Assembly: GCF_024323335.1 (NCBI RefSeq)
Contig: NC_066580.1
Location: 441,769,351 to 441,833,350 of the forward strand
Source: Lathyrus oleraceus
Taxonomy: Eukaryota > Streptophyta > Magnoliopsida > Fabales > Fabaceae
Direction: 5' to 3'
Length of the DNA: 64,000 nt
The stretch's first letter is position 1. Every line of letters starts with the position of its first letter. Below are positions 10,275 through 20,369 of this stretch, one piece after another. The notes below the pieces were generated by a model. The model was not told where the DNA came from, did not search any database, and worked only from the letters and a program-made list of their open reading frames with translations. The translations under genes were made by a program, and so were the position numbers.

Positions 10275-11230
10275 ATTCAGTATAGAACTTGTTAAAAGTT
10301 TTAGCCAGATGAAATTTCAAAGCACACATCAATTCGTACTAGGTTGCAAATGGGTTTTTGTTTGGGAGGACTTGAGTTTAATCTTGACATCAACAACTAC
10401 CGTTACAACTTAGATAACCCTACCTTATGCAAATCAGTTCAAGTACCCTATGATAGCTATCCTAGTTCCTTTGGTCTTATTTTACCCGTCTTCATTCTAG
10501 CGAAATCACATTAAGCCCTTTATCTTTTCGCGCACATAGTGGAGTAACCGGTTAGTGATTATGATCCGCTTTTAGCTAGAAGTTCTGGTACATAAGTCGG
10601 ATAACTTCATTATTCAGTCCATTGCAAATTGCGGGGGATCGAACCGTAGTCCGCCCTACCAAGTTCAGTACCAGATTCCTACTGAACCAACTCATAATGG
10701 ATCTTTCGTATTGTGCTTTTGCATGATCTGCAACCTTTAGATTAAATGATCTGGTAAGGATCACCTAATTTACTTAGTGCATTTCTTGATATATTTATAT
10801 ATCTTAGGTTACTTTGGGGATCATTCACTTATATTCATCGGCTCTCCACGTAGTTTGCTATTAAGATGGTGCTGACTTCTGTATAAACTACTTGGGGTTG
10901 CCATAGAACTAAAAGTTCAAGGAATCGGTATAATAGGTACTTTATCCTGATCTAACATATTGAGGTTCTCAGAGCGTTGTTATGGTAATGATTTTGTTTT
11001 GATTTCACTCAAGTTTTATAGGGTAAGCAACCTTTATACTTATTGGGTGTGTTAAAATTTTTTTTTGTTATGGCTCAAGAAAATTGAGGGAATAGATAAT
11101 AGAAATTTTCACACTCGGACTTAACTTAAAAATAATTTTTTTTTTTTTTTTTTTTAGATAGTAAGAAAGGGAAATAACAATGAAAGGGAAGGTAACATAC
11201 TTGAAAAATGGAAATAGGAAGAATATTGTT
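10275..11230 (-). other. 3' UTR of A
   Basis: About 950 bp without a coding frame. It holds a tRNA-like patch (10635-10688; a perfect B-box match GGTTCGATCCC on the minus strand) and T-runs at about 11058 and 11140-11155. Otherwise nothing recognised. Confidence 0.6.
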
Positions 11231-11269
11231 TCCCCCCCATACTTAAACTAAACATTGTCCTCAATGTTT
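11231..11269 (-). other. Second PPT-hairpin module of A (module 2)
   Basis: Minus sense: AAACATTG-AGGA-CAATGTTT (11250-11269, 8-bp stem), 2 nt, then TTTAAGTATGGGGGGG (11232-11247). Same architecture, loop and spacing as module 1, with different stem bases. It lies just after the stop of the last ORF and about 1 kb before the 3' LTR, so it could be a second plus-strand primer or an mRNA 3' signal. Confidence 0.6.
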
Positions 11270-11312
11270 TAAGGGAAAGAAATACAAAATGGAAATGCAA
11301 AGAAAATAACAA

Positions 11313-12613
11313 CTAAGGCTGCCTTCTGCCTCTGGTTCTTGGACCTGGTGATCTTTGACGTATGTCTAAGTTGTCGAACCTGCTGAACAATTCAGTAAAC
11401 CGCTGGTCGGTTATGGCATTCCGAGCGTCCTGTTGCTGTTGCATTTGACGCATCATCTGCATCATCTCTGCATTCTGTACCTGCATTCCATCGATAGCAT
11501 CCATAATGTCGTCGTTGGTTGCAGGCCTTCTTCGTCGACGACGTTGGGAGGATGGGCCAGTTGCATTACCGGAAGGGTTGAGCGGGGCTGAACGTTGTGT
11601 AGGAGGATGATCACCTTGTTCCATTTCTTCAAACTCATCTGTTTGTGGGTTTGTTTGTAAAGGCTCGGTGGTTTCAGGAGCGTTTAAATCATAGAGGTGG
11701 CGGTCGGGGTTTGTGACATCAGTTAGGGCGATATTTGGTAGAACAACGCTTGGGACAGCCTGGTTGTTCACCATAAGATAATACCCTCCGCCTACTCTGT
11801 TTTTAATCAGGCGGCTGGAGCGGCAATAGCTGATATCCATAGACAGGGGAGGTAGGGATTCTAAAGTTTGGAGTTTATCCCCTAGGTTCAGGCCAAGTGC
11901 TATGGATGTTATTAATCCACCAATTATAAAGGGTTGCCGGCCTCTAGCACATAAGGTGCGGATATGGTGAAAGAGAAAAGAGGCGGCGTTTACCTGAGTA
12001 TCCGGTTCGAAGACGCATTGGAGGAAAAATAGCTCCTTTGAGTTGACCTTGCTGTTGTTTGGTCTTCCAAAAATTGTGTTTTGCAAGATGCGGATGAAGT
12101 ACCGGATAGTGGGTTATGTATATGGGAGAGAAGGAGTTCTTCCCAGTTGTAGGTATCTATACCGGTAATTTTCTTAAAAAGGCCAAAAACGCCAACTGTG
12201 TTCCAGTTTGAGTTTGGAGGGATTCTGGGGTGTACCTGACCTTCTATGGGAAATTGTAACATGGTACTCAATTGGTTTTGGGTTAAGGAGTACTCGGTGT
12301 TGAACATGCGGAAGGTTGCGGTACCGGTTAAAAATTCGTCTTCACCGGCGGGAGTGGTATAGTCGTATGAACTTAAGAATTCTAAGGTTAGGGATGGGTA
12401 GGTGGGTTGATTATGAGTGCAAAGGAAGGTTAAGTCGGCTAGGCGGAGCATCCATTCGATACCTTGGAGTAATCCTAATTGTTGTAAACAAGTTAAATCG
12501 GGGTACCTGGTGGAAGCGACGCCTCGCTGTTGGAAACGTTCGAATTGCTCTTGCTGGTAGTTGTCATCTCCGGATCGGAAGGTGATATTTCCGAAATTTT
12601 GATTTCCCGCCAT
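11313..12613 (-). pseudogene. ATHILA-type ORF, distal copy (ORF-A2), one frameshift
   Basis: ATG at 12613 to a stop at 11313; frames 12613-11990 and 12086-11313 overlap and are joined by a single missing base near 12108, just after SHIHNP. Homologous to the ORF at 14551: both have LTLEFLSS, then FRM-FN-x-EY, IHNP and IGGLIT in the same order. The C-terminal third is Gln/Arg rich (RQMQQQQDARN, QRRRRRRPA). I see no signal peptide or membrane segment, so 'envelope-like' describes only its place after pol. Family: ATHILA ORF-1 domain, function unknown. It has a TATA box and TGACG palindromes of its own upstream. Confidence 0.75.
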
Positions 12614-12708
12614 TGTGATGAATTTTTGAAGGGATGATTTGGAAAGAAAAAGAAATGTATTTGATAGGAGAGAATTGTTTTGTGGTGAATGAAGGAAGTT
12701 TTGGCAGG

Positions 12709-12938
12709 TATTTATAGGAGAAGGGTTGGAAGGTGGAAAGAAAAAGTGGTTGAAAAGTAATTAGGTGTGGTTAAATGAAGAATGAATGGGGAAGGTAAAA
12801 AAATTAAAGTGTAACGTTCGTCTCCAACGGCTCCCTAACGTTCACATGTCTGAGGGGCGTTACGCTCGTCACAAGGCTGTGACGCTCGTAACAGGCAATA
12901 GACGTGCCGTCCGTTATGGGTAGTGTGACGCTCGTCAC
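12709..12938 (-). promoter_or_regulatory. LTR-like internal promoter upstream of ORF-A2
   Basis: TATAAATA on the minus strand at 12716-12709, about 96 bp before the ATG at 12613. Upstream lie three dyads: 12859-12872 (GTTACG-CT-CGTCAC in plus reading), 12879-12892 (GTGACG-CT-CGTAAC) and 12925-12938 (GTGACG-CT-CGTCAC). The LTR promoter of A has the same octamer and four such dyads, the nearest 130 bp upstream; here the distance is 143 bp. TGACG is the core of sites for TGA-type bZIP factors. That it acts as a promoter is inference. Confidence 0.55.
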
Positions 12939-13264
12939 ACATTTCTTTTTGGAAAGGCTTTCAGCAGCGCTTCACAGAATTACTTTGGTAGCGTATTTTA
13001 ATGTTTCATTTTGCTTATGATCATTTTTAGTCTGCAATTTTAATGTATTGTGCACGCTTACTTGCTTTGTATAATAATAATAATAGGTAACAACAGTAGA
13101 GCGTAATAGCCATTGCATAATAAAATTAACTAAACAGCTTCAATAAGAATGATCATAATGTATTACAGGGAAGGAAAACAATGAAATGAAATAGAAATAA
13201 ACATGAATTCAAACAACATTAATGAAAAATCTAGCCTAAAACTAAATAACTTAGAAAGAAATAA
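12939..13264 (-). other. Spacer between the two ATHILA-type ORFs of A
   Basis: About 330 bp, AT-rich, with a short (ATA)n run near 13069-13085. No ORF. With the promoter-like segment it forms a 650-bp gap between the two ORFs. Confidence 0.5.
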
Positions 13265-14551
13265 CTAAATTCCATCTATCTTCGGATCTCTGGCCGGAGG
13301 AGCAAAAGAGTTAACATGATGCCGTAACATACGTAACTGACTTGCCGTGCTGCTCATGTATTCTAGGATTTCAAGTCTCAAGTTGTGGAAATCTTCCCTG
13401 AGGGCGTCTTGCTCTGACATCAAGGCTTCAATGACGGTTTTAATATCTGTTCCTGGCATATGATGTCGGAGATCAGGCATGGCTGATTCTTCGGTCAGGA
13501 CAGGCTGAGGAGGAGGATCAATATCATAGTAGCCGGAAGGTGTCTGAGGGTCAGATTCAGCATGAGAGATATGGTCAACATAGTGCTCATAGTCATCACA
13601 AATCTCATAGTCCTGGATGGATTCAGTGGATCCAGCCGGAGTTGGGGTTTCATTCAGGTTATAGAGCCAGTTCCTTTGGTTATGAACACTAGTTCTAGGA
13701 TCGGGCATGGTGAATAGGCAGAGAACCTGGTTATCAATAATAAGCTCAAACTCATCAGACCCTATGTTTGCTATAAACATAGTGTTGAAGAGGAAGGGTA
13801 TACTCATAGTAGTAATGCCACAAAAAGGGCTAAGGTCAAGCATAGGCTGACGTAATCCAATAGCATTACCTATCATAGTGATCAAACCGCCTATTCTAAT
13901 GGGTGCTCGCTCATCCTGGATAAGGTGGTCCAAATTAGCTAACATAAAAGTAGCACCGTTTACTGGACGGTTCTGGGAAGCACAAAATATGATGAAGAGT
14001 TCATCACGTGAAACTGAAGTACTATTTGGCTTCTTCCCAAATAAAGTGTGGGTCAGGATCTTATGGAAATAGCGAAAAGCCGGGTTATGTATGTTTCCAG
14101 AGAGAAACTCATGTTCTTCGGGCTCATCATTTCCAGTCAGCTTACCCCAAAAGTGTTCAAGCTCTCTATATTCAAAAAGTTCTTCCTGGCTTACAGTGAA
14201 TGTATCAAAGGAGGTAGGAAAACCCAAAAGGTTGGTGAAGTCTCTAATATTAAATTGGTACTCCATATTGAACATTCTGAACTGGATAAAACCTCTGCTA
14301 ATTCCTTTTCCATGGCTGGGTAGATAGATTAATGAACTAAGGAATTCTAGTGTGAGTCTCCGGTAGGTGGTGAAATGTCTCAGGATAGGGGAGGTCTCCC
14401 ATCCTATCTGATTCAGCAAAAACAGGACACACTGTCTCAATCCAAGGGCAGTCATCGCCCAATCATCAGCATATAAACTAGGTAGCATCTCTCTAGCGGC
14501 TAGTTCTTCAAACTTTTGTTTCTGAGCCATTCCTCTGAACTTGATACCCAT
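13265..14551 (-). CDS. ATHILA-type ORF, proximal copy (ORF-A1)
   Basis: Intact 428 codons. N-terminal half is the ATHILA ORF-1 type domain: LTLEFLSSLIYLP near residue 75, FRMFNMEYQFNIRDFTNLLG near 95, then SGNIHNPAFRYFHKILTHTL and IGGLITMIGNAIG. The C-terminal part is acidic (residues 310-350) and ends in a helical stretch (LRHHMPGTDIKTVIEALMSE). No signal peptide or membrane helix is evident, so it is not a convincing envelope protein. It follows pol by 320 bp. No TGACG motif lies upstream, only a (TA)n tract, so expression by splicing or read-through is possible. A distant paralogue lies at 12613-11313. Confidence 0.8.
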   Translation of the reverse strand: MGIKFRGMAQKQKFEELAAREMLPSLYADDWAMTALGLRQCVLFLLNQIGWETSPILRHFTTYRRLTLEFLSSLIYLPSHGKGISRGFIQFRMFNMEYQFNIRDFTNLLGFPTSFDTFTVSQEELFEYRELEHFWGKLTGNDEPEEHEFLSGNIHNPAFRYFHKILTHTLFGKKPNSTSVSRDELFIIFCASQNRPVNGATFMLANLDHLIQDERAPIRIGGLITMIGNAIGLRQPMLDLSPFCGITTMSIPFLFNTMFIANIGSDEFELIIDNQVLCLFTMPDPRTSVHNQRNWLYNLNETPTPAGSTESIQDYEICDDYEHYVDHISHAESDPQTPSGYYDIDPPPQPVLTEESAMPDLRHHMPGTDIKTVIEALMSEQDALREDFHNLRLEILEYMSSTASQLRMLRHHVNSFAPPARDPKIDGI

Positions 14552-14651
14552 ACGATCAGAATGTCCATCTGGTTAGTGTTAGCTAGAGAAAAGAAAACAT
14601 GAGTTTAAGTCAGGATTTGGCCAAATGCCGAAAGAAGAAAAGAATTATTAT

Positions 14652-14654
<3 letters not shown>

Positions 14655-14697
<43 letters not shown>
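14655..14697. repeat. (TA)n microsatellite inside A
   Basis: Unbroken TA run of about 43 bp in the 320-bp gap between pol and ORF-A1; the rest of that gap is AT-rich and non-coding. Confidence 0.9.
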
Positions 14698-14706
<9 letters not shown>

Positions 14707-14869
14707 TTTTAATAAATCAATAATGAATACTAAATAGAAATTAAAAGAATAATTAAGAGAAAAATAGGGAAATGATAATAATAATAGAATAATAAAATAA
14801 CAAATTAATTTGTGGGTTGTCTCCCACTAAGCGCTTTGTTTAAATGTCGCAAGCTCGACAAAGAAACTG

Positions 14870-17761
14870 TTAAATATAGTCTATGAGTCCTGGGGGCGTT
14901 TCGTCTAAGTGTAGAATTTGCGAATCCTCGTTGGTTTCCGCATAGTGATAATGTTTCAGACGTTGCCCGTTTACGGTGAACGGTTCTGTAGATTGTCCTT
15001 TTATTTCTACCGCTCCACTAGGAAAGATTTTAGTGATATGAAAAGGTCCTGACCATCTGGATCGTAGTTTTCCCGGGAATAACTTTAGTCTAGAGTTAAA
15101 TAAAAGTACTGCGTCGCCTTGCTTGAAGATTTTCCTTGATATACGCTTGTCATGCCATTGTTTTGTTCTTTCTTTATAGATTTTGGCATTTTCATAGGCG
15201 TCTCTTCTGAGTTCCTCTAATTCGTTTATGTCAAGGATTCTCTTTTCACCGGCGGCTTTATAATTCAAATTTAAATTTCTAATAGCCCAATAGGCTTTAT
15301 GTTCTAATTCTACCGGGAGGTGACAGGATTTTCCATAAATGAGCTTAAATGGGGTCGTCCCTATGGGGGTTTTATAAGCAGTTCGGTATGCCCACAAAGC
15401 TTCTGGTAATTTCAATGACCAATCTTTCCTTGAAGTGGCGACCGTTTTTTCTAGTATTTGCTTGATTTCTCTGTTAGATACTTCCACTTGTCCACTGGTT
15501 TGAGGGTGGTAAGGTGTTGCTATCCTATGTCTCACTCCATATTTAAGTAGTAGTTTTTCGAGTACCTTGGATATAAAGTGTGATCCACCATCACTGACTA
15601 CTATTCTTGGGATGCCAAATCTCGGAAATATTATATTTTTAAAGAGTCTAGTTACTACTCGGGTATCATTTGTTGGAGAAGCTATAGCTTCGATCCATTT
15701 TGATACGTAGTCAACTGCCACGAGTATGTATTTGTTACCGAAAGAGGATGGGAAAGGTCCCATGAAGTCTATCCCCCACACGTCAAAAATCTCTACTTCC
15801 AAAATACCTTTTTGTGGCATCTCGTCACGTCTAGATATGTTTCCCGTGCGTTGACATCTGTCACACTCCTTAATAGCCGCATGTACGTCCTTCCATATAG
15901 TTGGCCAATAAAAGCCAGCTTGTAGGATTTTAGAGCAGGTCTTGGATGTACTTGTGTGTCCACCATAAGGAGCGGAGTGACAGTGTTGGATTATATTTTC
16001 TACCTCTTCTTCGGGTATACATCGACGGAAAATACCATCGGGGCCTCTTTTGAAAAGTAAGGGATCATCCCAGTAATAGTGTTTTATGTCGTGGAAGAAT
16101 CGTTTCTTCTGCTGGTAAGATAAAGTAGGTGGAACTATTCCGGCAGCTAAATAATTGACTAGATCAGCGTACCATGGTATGACAGATATAGCTAAGGTGG
16201 TTTCTACTTGCATGTCGGAGTTGTTCTCTTCCAAAGTAGCTATGAGTTTATCATACGAGAAATCATCATTAATGGATGTTCTTTCCGGTTCAAGGTTCTC
16301 AAGTCTAGAGAGGTGGTCTGCTACTACGTTTTCAGTTCCTTTCTTGTCCTTGATTTCTAAGTCGAATTCTTGTAGTAACAAGATCCATCTTAGGAGTCTA
16401 GGTTTAGCATCTTTTTTTGTTAAAAGGTACCTGATAGCAGCGTGATCAGTGTAAACTATTATTTTGGCTCCTACCAGGTAAGAACGAAATTTATCTAGCG
16501 CAAATACCACTGCTAGGAGTTCTTTCTCGGTTGTGGCATAATTCATCTGTGCTTCATCCAGGGTTCTGCTAGCGTAATATATAACGTGAAGCTTTTTATC
16601 CTTTCTTTGTCCTAAAACAGCACCTACAGCATAATCACTGGCATCGCACATTATTTCGAATGGTTCATTCCAGTCTGGTGTCTGCATAATGGGTGCGGAG
16701 ATCAATGCTTGTTTAAGAGTTTGAAATGCTTTTAAACAGTTATCGTCGAATATGAATTCAGCATCTTTCATCAACAGTCCGGTTAAGGGTTTAGTTATCT
16801 TAGAGAAGTCTTTGATGAATCGTCGGTAAAAACCGGCGTGTCCTAAAAAACTTCGTACTTCTCTCACGGTTCTTGGGGGTTGAAGATTTTCGATTACCTC
16901 TATTTTGGCTTTGTCTACTTCAATTCCTCTGTTCGAGATGATGTGTCCTAAAACAATGCCTTCTTGTACCATAAAGTGGCACTTTTCCCAATTAAGTACT
17001 AAGTTTACTTTTACACATCGCTCAAGAACTCTTTCCAGGTTTTCAAGGCATTCTTCGAAACTTTGTCCGTATACAGAAAAGTCATCCATAAATACTTCCA
17101 TGATGTTTTCGAGAAAGTCGGCGAAAATCGCCATCATGCATCTTTGAAAAGTTGCAGGGGCATTACACAGACCAAACGGCATTCGTCTATACGCGAAGGT
17201 ACCAAAAGGGCATGTGAATGTTGTCTTTTCTTGGTCATCAGGGTGAATTGGTATTTGAAAGAAGCCTGAATAACCGTCTAAATAACAGAAATGTGAATGT
17301 TTAGCTAATCGTTCTAACATCTGGTCAATGAATGGTAAAGGGAAATGATCTTTTCGGGTTGCTTTGTTTAGTTTCCTATAATCAATGCACATTCTCCATC
17401 CCGATTCGATTCGTTTAGTTATAGTTTCTCCTTTTTCGTTTTCAATAACGGTTATGCCTCCTTTCTTTGGTACAACGTGTACAGGACTAACCCATTTGCT
17501 ATCAGATATAGGATATATAATACCTGCTTCTAATAACTTGGTTATTTCTTTCTTTACTACCTCACTTAGGATCGGATTTAGTCTTCTCTGGTGTTCCCTA
17601 GAGGTTTTACAGTCTTCTTCTAACATGATGCGGTGCATACAAATAGAAGGGCTTATTCCTTTAAGATCGGTGATGTGGTATCCTAGTGCGGTTGGATATT
17701 TTCTTAAGATATGTAGGAGTTTTTCTGTTTCGAGTCTTCCTAGATCTGCATTAACTATCAC
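14870..17761 (-). CDS. pol: Pol of A: reverse transcriptase, RNase H, integrase
   Basis: 963 codons without a stop. [22 protein letters not shown] near 124-143, [19 protein letters not shown] near 202, catalytic FMDD at 224-227. RNase H follows ([51 protein letters not shown]). Integrase: HHCC zinc finger ([25 protein letters not shown]), core with [18 protein letters not shown] and [15 protein letters not shown] giving D-D-E, and a C-terminal GPF segment ([19 protein letters not shown]). The homologous frame begins before the GTG at 17761 ([10 protein letters not shown] is readable from about 17797), so 17761 is only the first start-like codon; it is probably made by frameshift from pro. Looks functional. 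Confidence 0.93.
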   Translation of the reverse strand: MIVNADLGRLETEKLLHILRKYPTALGYHITDLKGISPSICMHRIMLEEDCKTSREHQRRLNPILSEVVKKEITKLLEAGIIYPISDSKWVSPVHVVPKKGGITVIENEKGETITKRIESGWRMCIDYRKLNKATRKDHFPLPFIDQMLERLAKHSHFCYLDGYSGFFQIPIHPDDQEKTTFTCPFGTFAYRRMPFGLCNAPATFQRCMMAIFADFLENIMEVFMDDFSVYGQSFEECLENLERVLERCVKVNLVLNWEKCHFMVQEGIVLGHIISNRGIEVDKAKIEVIENLQPPRTVREVRSFLGHAGFYRRFIKDFSKITKPLTGLLMKDAEFIFDDNCLKAFQTLKQALISAPIMQTPDWNEPFEIMCDASDYAVGAVLGQRKDKKLHVIYYASRTLDEAQMNYATTEKELLAVVFALDKFRSYLVGAKIIVYTDHAAIRYLLTKKDAKPRLLRWILLLQEFDLEIKDKKGTENVVADHLSRLENLEPERTSINDDFSYDKLIATLEENNSDMQVETTLAISVIPWYADLVNYLAAGIVPPTLSYQQKKRFFHDIKHYYWDDPLLFKRGPDGIFRRCIPEEEVENIIQHCHSAPYGGHTSTSKTCSKILQAGFYWPTIWKDVHAAIKECDRCQRTGNISRRDEMPQKGILEVEIFDVWGIDFMGPFPSSFGNKYILVAVDYVSKWIEAIASPTNDTRVVTRLFKNIIFPRFGIPRIVVSDGGSHFISKVLEKLLLKYGVRHRIATPYHPQTSGQVEVSNREIKQILEKTVATSRKDWSLKLPEALWAYRTAYKTPIGTTPFKLIYGKSCHLPVELEHKAYWAIRNLNLNYKAAGEKRILDINELEELRRDAYENAKIYKERTKQWHDKRISRKIFKQGDAVLLFNSRLKLFPGKLRSRWSGPFHITKIFPSGAVEIKGQSTEPFTVNGQRLKHYHYAETNEDSQILHLDETPPGLIDYI

Positions 17762-17796
17762 AGGTCGTTCAAGTTCTAAGTCTAGGAATTCATATC

Positions 17797-18873
17797 TCAG
17801 ATTTTTGGAAGTGTTTTCAAATCAGGGGTTGGTTTGTTAAGACACTGCGTAGGATCCGGTGTTATTGCTAGGCATTGTTTAGATTTGTCCTCTAAAAGAT
17901 AGTCTGATGATTTGTCTTCTCCTGACTTTGCTTCTTTTATGCATTCATCGATGATATCCATGAAGTAACATGTATCTTCTATTGCAGGTGCTTTCAAGAA
18001 TTGGGAAAGAATGAATTCAATTTTCTCTTCGCCTACTTCGAAGGTGAGTCGTCCTCGTTTTACGTCTATGATTGCACCGGCAGTTGCTAAGAATGGTCTT
18101 CCTAGTATAATAGGTGTCGTATCATCTTCTCTAATGTCCATAATTGTGAAGTCAGTGGGAATGTAAAACTGACCTATGCGTACGGGAACGTTTTCAAGGA
18201 TTCCTACAGGATATTTGATGGAACGATCTGCTAATTGCACAGACATTTTGGTCGGTCTTAATTCTCCCATTTCCAGTTTCTTACATATGGATAAAGGCAT
18301 AACGCTAATTCCGGCTCCTAAATCGCATAAGGCTTTGTCGATGACAAATTTTCCTATGTGACAGGGTATAGAGAAACTACCCGGATCCTTGAGTTTAGGG
18401 GGCATGTTTTGGATTATAGCGCTACATTCGGCAGGGAGTGTAACGGTTTCGCTATCCTCAAGTTTCCTTTTATTAGAAAGAATTTCTTTTAAGAATTTAG
18501 CATATGAGGGCATCTGCGTAATAGCTTCGGTAAACGGAATTGTAACGTTTAATTGTTTAAGGAGATCAACAAATTTTCTAAATTGGCCTACATCTTTGGT
18601 TTTAACAAGCCTTTGAGGGTAAGGTATAGGTGGTTTGTAAGGTGGTGGAGGTACATAAGGTTCCTTCTTTTCTAGGGTTTCCTTATTACTCTCTTCCTTT
18701 TCCTTAGGTTCACTTTCCTCAGTAGATTTCTTAGGGTTTTGGTTTTCTATCCTTGGGTCAGACGGTCCTTCCACTTCCGTTCCACTTCTTAATATAATTG
18801 CATGAGCTTGGCTTCTCGGATTGGGTTGGGGCTGTCCAGGGAATGTACCAGTTGGTGCAGCAGTAGGTGCTTG
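17797..18873 (-). CDS. pro: Protease region of A (gag-pro frame after the stop)
   Basis: Same frame as gag; open from the codon after TAA 18876-18874 down to TGA near 17797. After a linker ([14 protein letters not shown]) and a Glu/Lys/Pro-rich stretch comes the aspartic protease: [20 protein letters not shown], where DLGA is the active site, as usual for Athila, then [20 protein letters not shown]. There is no ATG at the head of the segment, so it should be read as the C-terminal part of Gag-Pro. The frame ends in KTLPKI and then stops; the pol frame is reached by a -1 shift in the AAAAA run at about 17800-17805. Confidence 0.85.
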   Translation of the reverse strand, partial: QAPTAAPTGTFPGQPQPNPRSQAHAIILRSGTEVEGPSDPRIENQNPKKSTEESEPKEKEESNKETLEKKEPYVPPPPYKPPIPYPQRLVKTKDVGQFRKFVDLLKQLNVTIPFTEAITQMPSYAKFLKEILSNKRKLEDSETVTLPAECSAIIQNMPPKLKDPGSFSIPCHIGKFVIDKALCDLGAGISVMPLSICKKLEMGELRPTKMSVQLADRSIKYPVGILENVPVRIGQFYIPTDFTIMDIREDDTTPIILGRPFLATAGAIIDVKRGRLTFEVGEEKIEFILSQFLKAPAIEDTCYFMDIIDECIKEAKSGEDKSSDYLLEDKSKQCLAITPDPTQCLNKPTPDLKTLPKI

Positions 18874-20271
18874 TTATTGAGCTACTTGAGATATTTGCGT
18901 TTCCAGCATTTTGTTATGGGTAGCCAGGGCATCTACTTTGCTTGCTAGTTGTTTAAGTTGTTCGCCAGTGTGTATGTTCTGGTTTAAGAAATCTTTATTG
19001 GTTTGTTGTTGGGAAGCTATAAAATTTTCCATCATGATTTCCAGGTTGGATTTTCTAGGGGTATTATTGTTAGGATTCGGTTTCTGATATCCCGGAGGTA
19101 TAGATGGGGCTTGATTTGGAGACTGTCCAGGTGCGTATAAAGCATTATTACTCTTATATGAGAAGTTTGGATGGTTCTTCCAATTTGGGTTATAGGTATT
19201 CGAATAGGGGCTTCCTTGAGCATAGTTTACTTGCTCTGCTTGGATTCCAGTCAAGAGTTGACATTCCGCAGGAGTGTGGCCTTGGATTCCACAGACCTCG
19301 CAATTCTGAGTTATAGCAACCACGACTGCTGGAGGTGATACGTTTAAACTTTCAATTTTCTGGACCAAAGCATCCACTTTTGCATTGACGTGATCAAGGT
19401 TACTTATCTCGTACATGCCAGTTTTCGGTTGAGGTTTTTCCACATTCGTTCGTTCGGTTCCCCACTGATATTGGTTCTGGGCCATGCTTTCGATAAGCTG
19501 GTAAGCATCAGCGTAAGGTTTGTTCATTAGTGCACCACCTGCAGCGGCGTCTATTGTTAACCTTGTATTGTATAAGAGACCATTATAAAATGTGTGAATT
19601 ACTAACCAGTCTTCCAAACCATGGTGTGGGCAAAGTCTCATCATGTCTTTGTATCTTTCCCATGCTTCGAAAAGAGACTCGTTGTCTTTCTGTTTAAATC
19701 CGTTTATCTGGGCTCTTAACATAGCTGTTTTGCTTGGTGGAAAATATCGGGCAAGAAAAACTTTCTTCAACTCGTTCCATGTGGTGACTGAGTTGGAAGG
19801 AAGAGATTGAAGCCATCTTCTAGCGCTATCTCTTAATGAGAAAGGAAAAAGACGAAGTCGAATTGCCTCTGAAGTGACACCATTAGCTTTAACAGTATCA
19901 GCGTATTGGACAAATACGGATAAATGAAGGTTTGGATCTTCGGTAAGATTTCCAGAGAATTGGTTCTGTTGCACAGCCTGCAACAACGAAGGTTTAAGTT
20001 CAAAGTTGTTTGCTTCGATTGCGGGCGGAGCAATACTTGAATGCGGTTCATCTTGCGATGGAGCGGCGTAATCTCTAAGAGCACGAGCTGGTTCTGCCAT
20101 CTCGGTTAAAGAAGGAAAAATGTTTTTGAAATCAGGAAGGTTTATAGGAGGGAGATTGTTTTCAGCACGATATTCCCGAATTCGTCGTAAGACTCGGAGA
20201 TATAGTTCGATATCGTTGATTCGTAAATAGAGCGGTTCGCCTTGAGAGCGAGTGCGTGGCATACAAATCAA
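18874..20271 (-). CDS. gag: Gag of A
   Basis: 465 codons from ATG at 20271 (a slightly downstream ATG at 20262, MPRTRSQGEP, is also possible). Capsid core: LRLFPFSLRDSARRWLQSLP, then FLARYFPPSKTAMLRAQING and ESLFEAWERYKDMMRLCPHH. One zinc knuckle: CEVCGIQGHTPAEC (C-x2-C-x4-H-x4-C). The C-terminus is Asn/Pro/Gln rich and ends in a helical segment (LKQLASKVDALATHNKMLE). It ends at TAA, in frame with protease; the next codons continue Gln-rich text, so this may be a CAA-to-TAA mutation or a natural read-through stop. Confidence 0.9.
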   Translation of the reverse strand: MICMPRTRSQGEPLYLRINDIELYLRVLRRIREYRAENNLPPINLPDFKNIFPSLTEMAEPARALRDYAAPSQDEPHSSIAPPAIEANNFELKPSLLQAVQQNQFSGNLTEDPNLHLSVFVQYADTVKANGVTSEAIRLRLFPFSLRDSARRWLQSLPSNSVTTWNELKKVFLARYFPPSKTAMLRAQINGFKQKDNESLFEAWERYKDMMRLCPHHGLEDWLVIHTFYNGLLYNTRLTIDAAAGGALMNKPYADAYQLIESMAQNQYQWGTERTNVEKPQPKTGMYEISNLDHVNAKVDALVQKIESLNVSPPAVVVAITQNCEVCGIQGHTPAECQLLTGIQAEQVNYAQGSPYSNTYNPNWKNHPNFSYKSNNALYAPGQSPNQAPSIPPGYQKPNPNNNTPRKSNLEIMMENFIASQQQTNKDFLNQNIHTGEQLKQLASKVDALATHNKMLETQISQVAQ

Positions 20272-20351
20272 CGAAAGAAAGAAAATAGAAGAAAAAGAAA
20301 CCTTAGTCTCTACAGCGTAACGGAAGAGTTACGATATCGATTGAATAAAAG

Positions 20352-20369
20352 TCCCCGGCAACGGCGCCA
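20352..20369 (-). other. Primer binding site of A (tRNA-Asp)
   Basis: Minus strand TGGCGCCGTTGCCGGGGA, 6 nt inside the 5' LTR end. It is fully complementary to the 3' end of plant tRNA-Asp plus CCA as I recall it; Athila-lineage elements are known to use tRNA-Asp. Confidence 0.88.

Noticed and set aside
11313..14551. Retroviral envelope gene in A
   Set aside because: The ORFs after pol have no signal peptide, membrane helix or cleavage site that I can see; they fit the ATHILA ORF-1 type.
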